Of a DNA stretch of 64,000 bases, positions 1 through 9,801 are shown in pieces; the first letter of the stretch is position 1, and each line of letters begins with the position of its first letter. This stretch comes from Companilactobacillus kimchii DSM 13961 = JCM 10707. Its GTDB lineage: Bacteria > Bacillota > Bacilli > Lactobacillales > Lactobacillaceae. A model generated the notes under the pieces. The model searched no databases. It saw only the letters and a program-made list of their open reading frames with translations, and was not told the DNA's origin. A program made the translations under genes and the position numbers. The DNA lies in the NCBI RefSeq assembly GCF_001435445.1, contig NZ_AZDH01000005.1, forward strand, positions 124,001-188,000, in the 5' to 3' direction.

Positions 1-1
1 T

Positions 2-550
2 GGTAATTTTAGTTGGACGACTGAGAATACTGATAGTTTTGACAAGATGATCGTTAATAGTGAGAATGATTTTGCGGAAACACAAATTGACAAGTATGGT
101 GCTAGTACGATCAGTACCTTCATTAAAAAACAAGGTTGGTATCCATCAGTTTTCCAAGATGGACAGGCTGCCAAAACAACTAGTTACAGTCTGCAACTGT
201 TGCTAGAAGATTTAGCTACCGGAAAAGGTGCCTATGAAAATGAATCTGATCAAGCGAAGATTTTGAATTTAATGGGCCAGCAAATTTATCGAACCGGAAT
301 CCCTGCTGGAGCATCCGCCGCCGATAGTGGAACAACTGTCCAAGATAAAGTTGGTTTTCTAAATGATACGAACAATGATGCCGGTATTGTGACGTTGCCA
401 AATGGACAAAAATATATTTTAGTAGTTATGACAAATGGCCATAATCAAAGTGGTTTGAGTGGCTTTTCAAGGATTGCTGAAATCACAAAGAATGTACAGA
501 AGATTGTTTATGGCTCAGATGCCGGAAGTAAAATTGAAAATTATTCTTAA
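2..550 (+). CDS. Serine hydrolase / class A beta-lactamase-fold protein, 3' part
   Basis: The reading frame is open to the left edge, so the gene starts outside the window and only the C-terminal ~182 residues are visible. The stretch DKVGFLNDTNNDAGIV followed by a beta-strand pattern (KYILVVMTNG) matches the KTG-box strand region of class A beta-lactamase-like proteins (Beta-lactamase2 family), here with KVG instead of KTG. The upstream helix containing SYSLQLLLEDL fits the all-alpha subdomain. The SxxK and SDN motifs would lie left of the window. Lactobacillus members of this family are usually secreted or anchored enzymes acting on peptidoglycan or esters rather than resistance enzymes; the substrate cannot be told from this part. 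It ends just before an intrinsic terminator. Confidence 0.7.
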   Translation, partial: GNFSWTTENTDSFDKMIVNSENDFAETQIDKYGASTISTFIKKQGWYPSVFQDGQAAKTTSYSLQLLLEDLATGKGAYENESDQAKILNLMGQQIYRTGIPAGASAADSGTTVQDKVGFLNDTNNDAGIVTLPNGQKYILVVMTNGHNQSGLSGFSRIAEITKNVQKIVYGSDAGSKIENYS

Positions 551-558
551 TTAAAGAA

Positions 559-583
559 GTCGAGGTTATCCTCGGCTTTTTTT
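559..583 (+). terminator. Intrinsic terminator
   Basis: A 7-bp GC-rich stem (GTCGAGG / CCTCGGC) with a TTAT loop is followed by seven Ts. It ends the hydrolase transcript. The same hairpin, base for base, recurs at 3011-3035. Confidence 0.9.
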
Positions 584-589
584 GCACTA

Positions 590-1180
590 TTAATTTTTTA
601 AAGAATTATAACCAGCACCAGTAAATTTATTTAACAGTTGGAGTTCATGATACCAAGAGTCATTTTTTACAAAATGGTGTCGTTTATTAATGGCAAATGA
701 TCCGTGAATTGAGTAGATGAAGAGTAATTCGGCATCCGCTTCATTAAGACCAGTTCTTCGCTGAATAGACGGAATCATCCGTGATTTTTCGTGGGCAACG
801 ATACGACCAATAATATAATCGCTCAGGGTAGAATCCATTAAGAGTTTGCGATATTTGGAAGAATCAGCGATTCTTTGACAAGCCGGTAACATTGATTCAT
901 TTTCTCGTAATAAGTCAATGCTGAGATTAGAAGGGTCAATGTTATCACTACGATTCGTTTCATCCTTGAATAATAAGGCGTCGTCCAAAACAGAATTTAA
1001 AACGTCAGTCAGATTATCGAAGTGTAAGTAGAAAGTAGAACGGGTGATTTCCGCTTCACGACATAATTTGGCCACATTGAGTTGATTGTATGGCTCGTGT
1101 TTAATCAATTCTAAAAAAGAATCCTTAATAATATTAATAGTATAAATAGTTCGACGGTCTGGCTTACGATTTTTTTGCAT
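590..1180 (-). CDS. TetR/AcrR family transcriptional regulator
   Basis: This 196-aa protein has the TetR N-terminal helix-turn-helix: a basic start (MQKNRKPDRRT), then VAKLCREAEITRSTFYLHFDN at about residues 35-55, where TRSTFYLHF is the recognition-helix signature. The C-terminal ligand-binding half is variable, as usual. It is transcribed away from the Sir2-type gene pair starting at 1337, with a 156-bp shared intergenic region, so that pair is its most likely target. Ligand unknown. Confidence 0.88.
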   Translation of the reverse strand: MQKNRKPDRRTIYTINIIKDSFLELIKHEPYNQLNVAKLCREAEITRSTFYLHFDNLTDVLNSVLDDALLFKDETNRSDNIDPSNLSIDLLRENESMLPACQRIADSSKYRKLLMDSTLSDYIIGRIVAHEKSRMIPSIQRRTGLNEADAELLFIYSIHGSFAINKRHHFVKNDSWYHELQLLNKFTGAGYNSLKN

Positions 1181-1234
1181 ATAAACTCCTTAACACAATT
1201 TAAAAACTGTTTATAACATGAATTAAATTCAAAA

Positions 1235-1294
1235 TGTGTACTTAAGTTTGAATTCGTTCTCATGTATTTTAAATATATTCAATACAGTGTGTAC
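1235..1294. promoter_or_regulatory. Putative TetR operator region (two TGTGTAC copies)
   Basis: The heptamer TGTGTAC occurs at 1235-1241 and 1288-1294, each followed by TTAA or ATAA, between the divergent TetR gene and the Sir2-type genes. A repeated motif in such a spot is a reasonable operator candidate. The assignment rests on position only. Confidence 0.3.
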
Positions 1295-1336
1295 ATAATT
1301 ATACATTATGTTAATTAATTTGTTAAAGGAGATAAA

Positions 1337-2020
1337 ATGGAAAAACGGATAGAGCAAGCTCGCAAATTGATTGATGAAAGTGATGCAATTCTTGTTAGTG
1401 CAAGCAATGGCCTGTCTATTTCAGAAGGATACAACATATTTGCTGATGACGAAAATTTTGAAAATTACTTTAATCATTTCAAGATTGTTTACGGCATTAG
1501 CAGTTTGATTCAAGGTGTTTTTGCACAATTGCCGGCGCCAAATCATCAAGAATTCATGAGAAAAGTTCATCAATATTTAATTGAGGATTATAAGCCGACA
1601 GAAACATTTCAAAGTCTCAATAAAATACTTAAACCAAAAGATTATTTCATTCTGACATCAAACGCCGATAAACATTTTCAATTAAACGGTTTTTCCGATG
1701 AAAACATTTGGGAAATTGAAGGTAACTTTGATGGATTGAATATGAATTCTGAAGCTTGGAATGAACAACGAAATAGGTTCGTTGAATTTGCTCAAAAGAA
1801 TAAAAATAAGAAAATCTTACAACTGGAGTTAGGTATAGGTTCTAAAAATAAAATGATTAAGGCTCCATTAATGGATATGGTGGCAGATCATCCAGCTTGG
1901 AATTATCTAACTTTGAATATGCCGCAAGAAATTTATATTGATCCTAAAATTGAGCATCAATCTGTAGCCTTGCCAGGAAATATTGATACTACTTTTAAAG
2001 AATTATTGGAGGAAAATTAA
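1337..2020 (+). CDS. Sir2-fold protein, probably non-catalytic partner
   Basis: This 227-aa protein resembles the product of the next gene in its Rossmann part: ILVSASNGLSISEG (residues ~18-31) corresponds to the sirtuin GAGxS loop, and YFILTSNADK (~103-112) to the TQNID strand. It has no cysteine at all, so it lacks the Zn ribbon of sirtuins. At the position of the catalytic His (or Gln in SirTM enzymes) it has glutamate (WEIEGN). It may bind NAD or the partner enzyme without ADP-ribosyl transfer. RBS AAAGGAG precedes the ATG. Its stop codon abuts the ATG of the next gene, implying translational coupling. Confidence 0.75.
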   Translation: MEKRIEQARKLIDESDAILVSASNGLSISEGYNIFADDENFENYFNHFKIVYGISSLIQGVFAQLPAPNHQEFMRKVHQYLIEDYKPTETFQSLNKILKPKDYFILTSNADKHFQLNGFSDENIWEIEGNFDGLNMNSEAWNEQRNRFVEFAQKNKNKKILQLELGIGSKNKMIKAPLMDMVADHPAWNYLTLNMPQEIYIDPKIEHQSVALPGNIDTTFKELLEEN

Positions 2021-2995
2021 ATGAGCTTATCTTTTTATGAACAATTAGTAATGAAGACACAAACCAACTATTCACAATTTTTTAATGTATACGCCAGTGG
2101 CAAAACACCGGTTAAATTGACTAGTAGAGCACCTTTGCCATATGAGGAACAAATCAATATTTTAGCCAAAAAAATTAATGAAGCGGATCATATTTTGGTA
2201 GGTGGAGCTTCAGGATTATCCGCTGCAGGTGGTGGTGACTTCTATTATGAAGATAACGAATCTTTTAGAAAATATTTCGGAAAATTTGCCGAGAAATATG
2301 GTATAAAAGGGGCCTTCTCTGGAATGCAATATCGTTGGCCAAGCCGTGAAGAGTATTGGGGCTATTTGGCAACTTTTCTTCATACGACGCAACATGCGGA
2401 AATAAGAAAACCATATAAAGATTTGCAAGCTATTTTGCAAGATAAAGACTACTTTATTTTGACCACGAATCAAGATACTCAAGCAATAAAAGCTTTTCCA
2501 GAGGACAAAGTTGCTCAGATTCAAGGGGATCATCGTTTCTTTCAGTGTTCTGCACAATGTAGTGATGAAGTGTGGGATGCGGTCAAACCAGTTGAGGAAA
2601 TGGTCCAAGCTATGGGGGATGACACTAAAGTGCCAACAGAACTAATACCTCGTTGTCCTAATTGCGGAGCGGAAGCTTTTCCTTGGGTCAGAGGTTATGG
2701 AAACTTCTTGGAAGGTACTAGATATCATCAGGAATATCAAAAGGTTTCAGATGATGTTTTGACACATCTACATGACAATCATCTTCTCATGATCGAATTA
2801 GGAGTTGGTCGTATGACACCAATGTTTATTCAAGAACCATTCTGGGCCCTAACAGGAAGTCTTGAAGGTTCATATGATGTCATGATCAACCGTGATCATC
2901 AATTTTTACCAGAGGAAATTAAAGATAAAGGTCAAGCTATTAAAGGAGATATTTCTCAAGCTCTAGCAGATGTTAGAACTGTATTGGGAAAATAA
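2021..2995 (+). CDS. Sir2-family protein, class M (SirTM-like)
   Basis: This 324-aa protein has sirtuin signatures: VGGASGLSAAGG (residues ~60-71, NAD loop), FILTTNQDTQ (~145-154, TxN motif with Asn150), and a Zn ribbon built from Cys176/Cys180 and Cys212/Cys215 (CSAQC and CPNC). Canonical deacetylases have His where this protein has Gln168 (QIQGDH). As I recall, an Asn and a Gln at these positions are the essential residues of SirTM protein ADP-ribosyltransferases in staphylococci and streptococci. I therefore infer ADP-ribosylation rather than deacetylation. The macrodomain and lipoate-carrier genes typical of SirTM operons are not adjacent. The start overlaps the end of the previous gene, with GGAGG inside that gene. 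Confidence 0.8.
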   Translation: MSLSFYEQLVMKTQTNYSQFFNVYASGKTPVKLTSRAPLPYEEQINILAKKINEADHILVGGASGLSAAGGGDFYYEDNESFRKYFGKFAEKYGIKGAFSGMQYRWPSREEYWGYLATFLHTTQHAEIRKPYKDLQAILQDKDYFILTTNQDTQAIKAFPEDKVAQIQGDHRFFQCSAQCSDEVWDAVKPVEEMVQAMGDDTKVPTELIPRCPNCGAEAFPWVRGYGNFLEGTRYHQEYQKVSDDVLTHLHDNHLLMIELGVGRMTPMFIQEPFWALTGSLEGSYDVMINRDHQFLPEEIKDKGQAIKGDISQALADVRTVLGK

Positions 2996-3010
2996 ATAGT
3001 TAGTAAAAGA

Positions 3011-3035
3011 GTCGAGGTTATCCTCGGCTTTTTTT
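3011..3035 (+). terminator. Intrinsic terminator
   Basis: Stem GTCGAGG / CCTCGGC, loop TTAT, then seven Ts. It closes the two-gene Sir2 operon and is identical to the hairpin at 559-583. Confidence 0.9.
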
Positions 3036-3045
3036 GTCTAGAAAG

Positions 3046-3068
3046 TTTGTCACTAGGAGGGTGACAAA
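3046..3068. promoter_or_regulatory. Perfect inverted repeat upstream of PTS operon, likely activator site
   Basis: TTTGTCAC (3046-3053), a 7-base spacer and GTGACAAA (3061-3068) form a perfect 8-bp inverted repeat. A possible -10 (TATATA, 3101-3106) lies downstream with no good -35, which fits a promoter needing an activator. The PRD-type regulator at 6568 ends this operon and is the obvious candidate to bind here; that is inference from position. Confidence 0.5.
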
Positions 3069-3167
3069 ACTAAATGTAACCGTATTCAGAAATAACTTAC
3101 TATATAACCGTAAAGAGAAACAGATAACAAAGCATATAAATTAAAAAATATTACGGAGGTAAGTATT

Positions 3168-3476
3168 ATGAGTAAAAGTATTCTATTGATTTGTGGTTCA
3201 GGAGCATCATCAGGTTTTATGGCAGCTAATATGAGAAAGGCAGCTAAGAAAGAAGGTCTTGATTACAAAATTAAGGCTCGTAGTGAATCAGAATTAGGCG
3301 ATTATATGGATGATATTGACGCTTTAATGGTTGGTCCACATTTAAAGGCTGAATTTGATGCTATCAAAGCACGTGTCCCCGAAAATGTAACAGTAGTTTT
3401 AATGCATTCTGATTATTACTCAATTCTTGATGGTAAAGGTGCTATTGCACATCTGAAAGAAGAATTAGGAGATTAG
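3168..3476 (+). CDS. PTS lactose/cellobiose-family IIB subunit
   Basis: This 102-aa cytosolic IIB protein takes phosphate from IIA and passes it to the incoming sugar. The N-terminal strand plus phosphate loop ILLICGSGASSG carries the phosphorylated cysteine (Cys9). Size and loop match the Lac/chitobiose IIB family. RBS ACGGAGG lies before the ATG. First gene of an operon with IIC, IIA, a GH1 gene and a PRD regulator. The sugar is probably a beta-glucoside or beta-galactoside disaccharide; the sequence does not settle which. Confidence 0.93.
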   Translation: MSKSILLICGSGASSGFMAANMRKAAKKEGLDYKIKARSESELGDYMDDIDALMVGPHLKAEFDAIKARVPENVTVVLMHSDYYSILDGKGAIAHLKEELGD

Positions 3477-3509
3477 TAAAAGGAAAAGTAAATTGGGGAG
3501 TGTGCCAAA

Positions 3510-4745
3510 ATGAATAAATTTATGGATTTTCTCAATAATAAATTTGCGCCAAAAGCTCAAGTTGTTGGGAATAATCAATGGATCGTAACGTTAAAAAATT
3601 CCGTACTTGAAGTATTGCCTTTCATTCTAGTTGGTTCAGTAGTCAGTCTATTAAATATTCCGGGTAACTTTTGGAAATGGTGGCCTGATTTTTCACCAGT
3701 AAGTAATTTTACCTTTGGATTATTGTCTATTTTTGTGGCATTTCTAGTTCCGTTTAATTATATGGAGTTCAAAAAACTAAAGAAACAAAGAATTATTGCT
3801 GGATTAACATCAGTAGCTTTGTTCTTAATGTTGATTAACCCTAAGTTTACTAACTCGGGAGCTACTGCTTCATTTAGTTTTAGCGAATTTGGTGCTGGTG
3901 GTATGTTTGTTGCCATTATTGTTGCTATTTTCGTCAGCCTAATTATGGAAGGATTTGGAAGATTTTCCTTCTTTAGCGAAGATACAGTGATTCCCGATTT
4001 TGTTACGTCGTGGTTCGATTCAATGCTACCAATAGGAATCATCATTATCGTGGGCTGGGTATTAGTTGATGTAGCTCATTTCAATATGTATAACGCAATT
4101 CAATCAATATTTGCACCATTAGCAACGGGTGCTGACACGATTTATGGATTTACATTTATTCTGTTCTTAGATTGTTTTATTTACTCAATGGGTATTTCAG
4201 GTTGGGTTTTATCACCAATTACGCAACCTTTAATGTTGGGTGGTATTGCTGCAAACGTTGCTGCGGTAGCCGCTGGAAATCCCGCAACACATGTATTTAC
4301 TAGTGAAGTTATATACAGTGGATGGGCATGGATTGGTGGTGTTGGATGTACGATGCCATTGGCCTTAATGATGTTGTTAATGGCAAAGTCTCAACGTTTA
4401 AAGGCTTTAGGAAAAGCATGTATTGTTCCATCACTTTTCAATATCAATGAACCGCTTGTTTTCGGTACTGTCGTTTGGAATCCATACTTGATGATTCCTC
4501 TATGGATCAACGGTATTGTAATTCCAATTATTACATGGCTAGGTTTAAAAATGGGATTGGCTGCTATTCCAAAGGCTTTAATGCAAATGTGGTACATTCC
4601 ATTCCCAATTTCAACATGGATTGTTAGTTCTTCTGTTGGAGCAATTATTTTAATGGCAGTTATCTTTGTTGTAGCTTGGGTCATCTGGTTCCCATTCTTT
4701 AAAGTTTATGATGGCCAAGTAGTTAAGGAAGAAGCAAAAAATTAA
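3510..4745 (+). CDS. PTS lactose/cellobiose-family IIC permease
   Basis: This 411-aa polytopic membrane protein forms the sugar channel. Hydrophobic segments run through most of its length (for example 32-50, 69-88, 93-107, 128-146, 171-190 and 365-395). The conserved IIC motif PSLFNINEPLVFGTVVWNP (~residues 303-321) is the substrate-binding signature of the Lac family. It is slightly shorter than many CelB proteins. It lies 33 bp after IIB and 26 bp before IIA, in the usual B-C-A order. Confidence 0.93.
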   Translation: MNKFMDFLNNKFAPKAQVVGNNQWIVTLKNSVLEVLPFILVGSVVSLLNIPGNFWKWWPDFSPVSNFTFGLLSIFVAFLVPFNYMEFKKLKKQRIIAGLTSVALFLMLINPKFTNSGATASFSFSEFGAGGMFVAIIVAIFVSLIMEGFGRFSFFSEDTVIPDFVTSWFDSMLPIGIIIIVGWVLVDVAHFNMYNAIQSIFAPLATGADTIYGFTFILFLDCFIYSMGISGWVLSPITQPLMLGGIAANVAAVAAGNPATHVFTSEVIYSGWAWIGGVGCTMPLALMMLLMAKSQRLKALGKACIVPSLFNINEPLVFGTVVWNPYLMIPLWINGIVIPIITWLGLKMGLAAIPKALMQMWYIPFPISTWIVSSSVGAIILMAVIFVVAWVIWFPFFKVYDGQVVKEEAKN

Positions 4746-4771
4746 ATTAAAGGGTTTAGGAGAAGAGACAC

Positions 4772-5110
4772 ATGTCAGAAGAAGAATTTGATAATAAGTC
4801 AGTCAAAGACACAATGGACATCATTATCAACGCTGGTGATGCTCGTGCATTTATTGCTGAAGCGCTGGATGATGTTGGTGATTTTAATTATGAAGAAGCA
4901 AAAGAAAATATAAAAAAAGCGGATGCTAAATTAGTTGTGGCACACCGTTTACAAACTAAAAAACTTCAAGAAGAAGCAGAAGGAGATAAAGTTCAATATT
5001 CAGTTCTATTCACACATGCTCAAGATACTTTAATGACTATTATGAGTGAATATAATTTGGCAAAGCATCTAATTGCTGTTTTTGAAAAACGTGATCAAAA
5101 GTCTAAATGA
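4772..5110 (+). CDS. PTS lactose/cellobiose-family IIA subunit
   Basis: This 112-aa helical protein receives phosphate from HPr. The sequence FTHAQDTLMT carries the phosphorylated histidine (His82) followed by the conserved Asp that binds a metal in this trimeric family. The N-terminus is acidic and helical (EEEFDNKSVKDTMDIIINAG). It lies 11 bp before the GH1 gene, so transport and phospho-sugar hydrolysis were meant to be co-expressed. Confidence 0.93.
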   Translation: MSEEEFDNKSVKDTMDIIINAGDARAFIAEALDDVGDFNYEEAKENIKKADAKLVVAHRLQTKKLQEEAEGDKVQYSVLFTHAQDTLMTIMSEYNLAKHLIAVFEKRDQKSK

Positions 5111-5118
5111 GGAGATAA

Positions 5119-6547
<1,429 letters not shown>

Positions 6548-6567
6548 AAAAGAAGACGTATACGGAG

Positions 6568-8487
6568 ATGAGTTATTTGCGTAAAGACCATAAGAAAGAA
6601 CTATGGGACTATTTACAAAATAACCCTGGATGGCATACTTCTAATGAATTAGCTGTGGTAATTGGTGTATCTCAACGTAGTATTAAGCGCTACGCAAAAG
6701 ATTTAATCGATACTGCAGCTATTTTTGTAAGTAGTGAAGGTTATAAGGCTAACCAAAAAAAGGTAAATAGTGCTACTAAACGAAATTCAGATTATGAAAG
6801 TATAAAGAGAGTTTTAATTAATGAATTTACTCAACAGAAAGAATTGAATCTCTATGATCTTGCTGATCAATTTTATTTGAGTGAGTCGACTGTTTTGAAA
6901 TTGCTAAGAGAAATACAACTTTACGTAAAACCGTTTGATCTGGATTTAAAGCAAAATGGTGATAGTTGGTCACTATTAGGTAGTGAGATGGATAAACGAA
7001 AGCTGATCAGTGACATTTTATACAGAGAGTCTAAACAGACGTTTATCGGCAATGATACGATCCAAGATAGTTTTCCTGATATAAATGTAACCCAAATTTC
7101 AGAAGCTATAAAAAAATTAACAATGATAGAGAACATTTATTTGAATACCTTTGATTTTAATAATATTTTGCTACACATTGCGATAGCCACTCACCGAATC
7201 AAGAACGGTTACCAATCTCAAAACCTGGAGAAAGATAATGATGAAAAAACAGTTATTGGGAATAATGATGGAGAAAGAACCCAAGAACGAAGTTTTGGTA
7301 ATAAATTAATTGATTTTGTAGAACAAGCTGAAAATATCCATTTTTCTAACTCCGAAAGACAGAGTTTAATTTTGATTGTTCAGTTCTCTATAACTAGAAA
7401 ACATAGGGATCTAGAAGACAATGTTAAACACAGTACGATAGTTTTAGTAGATAATCTTATAAAATACGTTAACTCTATGCTTAATATTGATTTGAGGGTA
7501 CTGAATTTTAGGGAACAATTTGCAATTCATATTCAGAGACTTTTGGAGCGCTCATCACGTGGGTATGTAGAACGGAATCCGATGACAGCTAAAATAAGAA
7601 AGTCGTCGCCAATAATTTATGAATGTGCAGTGCTTATTTCTAATCGGATGGAAGAAATTGAAGATATTACTTTAGAGGATGATGAAATTGCTTATATAGC
7701 AATGCATATTGGAAATGCCGTATCTGAATATATTAATGACCTGCATAAATTATATGTGGTAGTGTTAATGCCTGATTATCAAAGTGATAATGATGAGTTT
7801 ATGAGTAGACTTGAGCGACTTTTTAGTCAGGATATTGTAATAGGCAGGGTAATTCATAATCCAGATATGATAAATGAAGTCGATTACCCAAGAAAAGTAG
7901 ACTTTGTGATACAAGTTAATTCTGAATATTCATTATCCGGAATAAGACATGCTAATATTTCACAATTTTTAACACAGATTGACTATAAGGAAGTTAGTCA
8001 ATTGATAGTCGCTTTAAAACATAAGCAAGAGAAAATAAACTTTACCAATAATTTAGAAAAATTTTTTCCAAAAGAAAATTTCAAAATTATTAATAATGAA
8101 ACTGATCGGGAAAATTTGTTTAAAGCAATCTGTAATGAGTTGGAACAAAAGGGGATTGTGACAACTGATTTTAAAGACAGGCTGGAAGCCAGAGAGAAAA
8201 TGTCTAGCACTGCTTTTGGGAGAGTTGCGATACCTCATTCTCTACAGATGATTGCTCTGAAAACTCAAGGTTATGTGGTAATTGATCCTAAAGGAATAAA
8301 TTGGGATAAAGATAACAATCACGTTAATTTGATGTTTTTATTAGCCATAAATGAAAGTAACAAGCAAGCATATCGAAATATCTTTGATGACTTATCACAA
8401 ATTGCCGTCGACCCTAAAAACATTGCTCGGTTGGTTAAGTCTAAGACGTATGATGAGTTTATAAAACAGTTAACTGCATTGCTTTAA
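6568..8487 (+). CDS. PRD-containing transcriptional activator (LicR/MtlR type)
   Basis: This 639-aa multidomain regulator has two N-terminal helix-turn-helix regions (~residues 8-60 and 80-125). PRD1 (~170-280) contains LLHIAIATHR, PRD2 (~290-395) contains FREQFAIHIQRL and IAYIAMHIGN, a IIB-like domain (~400-490) lacks an obvious phospho-cysteine, and a IIA-like domain (~500-639) has VAIPHS with the likely phospho-His near 556. Such proteins are tuned by PTS phosphorylation and activate sugar operons. It follows the GH1 gene by 20 bp. The ATG at 6568 sits directly against GGAG, so the in-frame TTG at 6577, nine bases downstream, may be the real start. It probably binds the inverted repeat at 3046. 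Confidence 0.88.
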   Translation: MSYLRKDHKKELWDYLQNNPGWHTSNELAVVIGVSQRSIKRYAKDLIDTAAIFVSSEGYKANQKKVNSATKRNSDYESIKRVLINEFTQQKELNLYDLADQFYLSESTVLKLLREIQLYVKPFDLDLKQNGDSWSLLGSEMDKRKLISDILYRESKQTFIGNDTIQDSFPDINVTQISEAIKKLTMIENIYLNTFDFNNILLHIAIATHRIKNGYQSQNLEKDNDEKTVIGNNDGERTQERSFGNKLIDFVEQAENIHFSNSERQSLILIVQFSITRKHRDLEDNVKHSTIVLVDNLIKYVNSMLNIDLRVLNFREQFAIHIQRLLERSSRGYVERNPMTAKIRKSSPIIYECAVLISNRMEEIEDITLEDDEIAYIAMHIGNAVSEYINDLHKLYVVVLMPDYQSDNDEFMSRLERLFSQDIVIGRVIHNPDMINEVDYPRKVDFVIQVNSEYSLSGIRHANISQFLTQIDYKEVSQLIVALKHKQEKINFTNNLEKFFPKENFKIINNETDRENLFKAICNELEQKGIVTTDFKDRLEAREKMSSTAFGRVAIPHSLQMIALKTQGYVVIDPKGINWDKDNNHVNLMFLLAINESNKQAYRNIFDDLSQIAVDPKNIARLVKSKTYDEFIKQLTALL

Positions 8488-8490
8488 TAA

Positions 8491-8522
8491 AAAACTAGAC
8501 GCCTAAAAACGTCTAGTTTTTT
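8491..8522. terminator. Bidirectional intrinsic terminator
   Basis: Stem ACTAGACG / CGTCTAGT extended by A and T tracts on both sides, loop of eight bases. It separates the PRD regulator from the convergent DUF1129 gene. Confidence 0.9.
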
Positions 8523-8528
8523 GTGTAA

Positions 8529-9371
8529 TTATTGATGTTTGCGATTATTCCACTGGAAATAACCAAAGAACCAAATAATACTGAGTATGCTCAAAATAGC
8601 AGTTGTAACCAGAATAGTTTTGTTCATACTTGCAGGTGCGTAAACTTTGAAAATATTCGATAGTGCAATAACCCAAATCATCGGTTCAGCCGCAATCATG
8701 ACTGGACGCCACTTAGCTTTAATCAAAAATAGTGCAGCAAGCGAACCGATAATAATAAGACTGTTGATAATAATAATTAAGTTATTCGTAATGGGGATGT
8801 TTAACATAGTTGGTTTAGTAAATTGAATGACGGTAAAGATTAAGACGGTTAAAAGACTGACGATCCAGGCACTCGCAAAACTGACAGCTTTGTGTTCAAA
8901 AATTTTGGCGTAAATAGTTTGATGAATGAGCCAAAAAGCCGCAAAGATAAGACATATCATGAAAACTCCGTTTAGGATAAAAGGCACGAGATTCAATTGC
9001 TTTTCCTGACCATTTAGTTGAATAACTAATGTCCAAATCGCCGTAATACCAAATAGTCCACCGAAAAACTTCAAACGGTCATGAAGACTAGTTTTGGTAA
9101 AGCTGGCGGTCAACTGATTGGCAGTATCGGTGGGAGCCTGTCCAAAGTAGTCTTCAGCGTTAGATCCATCATTTTGGGCATCGAGGATATCTTGAAGAAT
9201 CTCTAACAACTTACTTTCAACTTCGTAGTCGTCATAGAATAACCCAGCAGTGCGGACGTAAATTAATAGCTTACTGTAATATTTTTCATTAGCAGGATTG
9301 AGTTTCTTACGTAAATCATTGTTGCTGGAAATTAGTTCCTGTACTTCGTCAGATTTAGTCATTTTGTCCAC
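8529..9371 (-). CDS. DUF1129-family membrane protein
   Basis: This 280-aa protein has an N-terminal cytosolic helical domain (~1-90: LRKKLNPANEKYYSKLLIYV, then LLEILQDILDAQNDG and AEDYFGQ) typical of DUF1129 proteins. About six hydrophobic segments follow to the C-terminus. Its first 17 bp overlap the end of the PadR gene, so the two are one operon and translationally coupled. PadR genes paired with small membrane proteins of this kind are common in Firmicutes and often respond to envelope stress; a specific role cannot be read here. Confidence 0.75.
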   Translation of the reverse strand: MDKMTKSDEVQELISSNNDLRKKLNPANEKYYSKLLIYVRTAGLFYDDYEVESKLLEILQDILDAQNDGSNAEDYFGQAPTDTANQLTASFTKTSLHDRLKFFGGLFGITAIWTLVIQLNGQEKQLNLVPFILNGVFMICLIFAAFWLIHQTIYAKIFEHKAVSFASAWIVSLLTVLIFTVIQFTKPTMLNIPITNNLIIIINSLIIIGSLAALFLIKAKWRPVMIAAEPMIWVIALSNIFKVYAPASMNKTILVTTAILSILSIIWFFGYFQWNNRKHQ

Positions 9372-9690
9372 CTTTTCTTGAAATGATTTGGTTAACTACT
9401 AACTCTAGTGACTGCCATTGGTTGGCAAATTCATTCATCCGCTTTTTACCTTGATCAGTCAAAGAATAATACTTTCGTGAAGGTCCTTCCAAAGAGGGTT
9501 TACGTTGGCTACTTAAGTCGCCGCGTTTTTCCAATTTTTGAAGTAGAGGATAAACGGTACCGCCAATCAAATCAGTGAAGCCCAACTTATTTAATTTTTG
9601 GACTAACTCGTATCCGTAAACTTCACCATCAGAAATAACGAATAAAACACAGCCTTCTAGAATACCTTTGAGTAATTGAGAATTGTTCAT
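9355..9690 (-). CDS. PadR family transcriptional regulator
   Basis: This 111-aa winged-helix protein has the PadR signature: LKGILEGCVLFVISDGEVYGYEL at the start, GTVYPLLQKLEKRGDL (~residues 44-59, recognition helix and wing) and YYSLTDQGKKRM. It heads a two-gene operon with the membrane protein at 8529. A strong promoter with palindromes lies just upstream (9708-9751), consistent with autorepression. Confidence 0.92.
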   Translation of the reverse strand: MNNSQLLKGILEGCVLFVISDGEVYGYELVQKLNKLGFTDLIGGTVYPLLQKLEKRGDLSSQRKPSLEGPSRKYYSLTDQGKKRMNEFANQWQSLELVVNQIISRKGGQND

Positions 9691-9707
9691 GCTTATGACC
9701 TCACTAT

Positions 9708-9751
9708 TATGTAATACATACTACTCAATAATATCTAATATGTAAAGCATA
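9708..9751 (-). promoter_or_regulatory. Promoter and palindromic operators of the padR operon
   Basis: On the minus strand TTTACA (9741-9746) and TAGTAT (9718-9723) are separated by 17 bp. The palindrome TATGTAATACATA (9708-9720) overlaps the -10, and a related TATGTAAAGCATA (9739-9751) overlaps the -35. ATGT/ACAT half-sites are typical of PadR operators, so autoregulation is likely. Confidence 0.7.
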
Positions 9752-9801
9752 GTAGTTGAATCTTTGGTAAAATAGACCTGAAAATTGTGAAGTGGGGAAA
9801 A

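Noticed and set aside
3758-4684. Reverse ORFs inside the PTS IIC gene
   Set aside because: Antisense shadows of a membrane-protein gene with no start signals.
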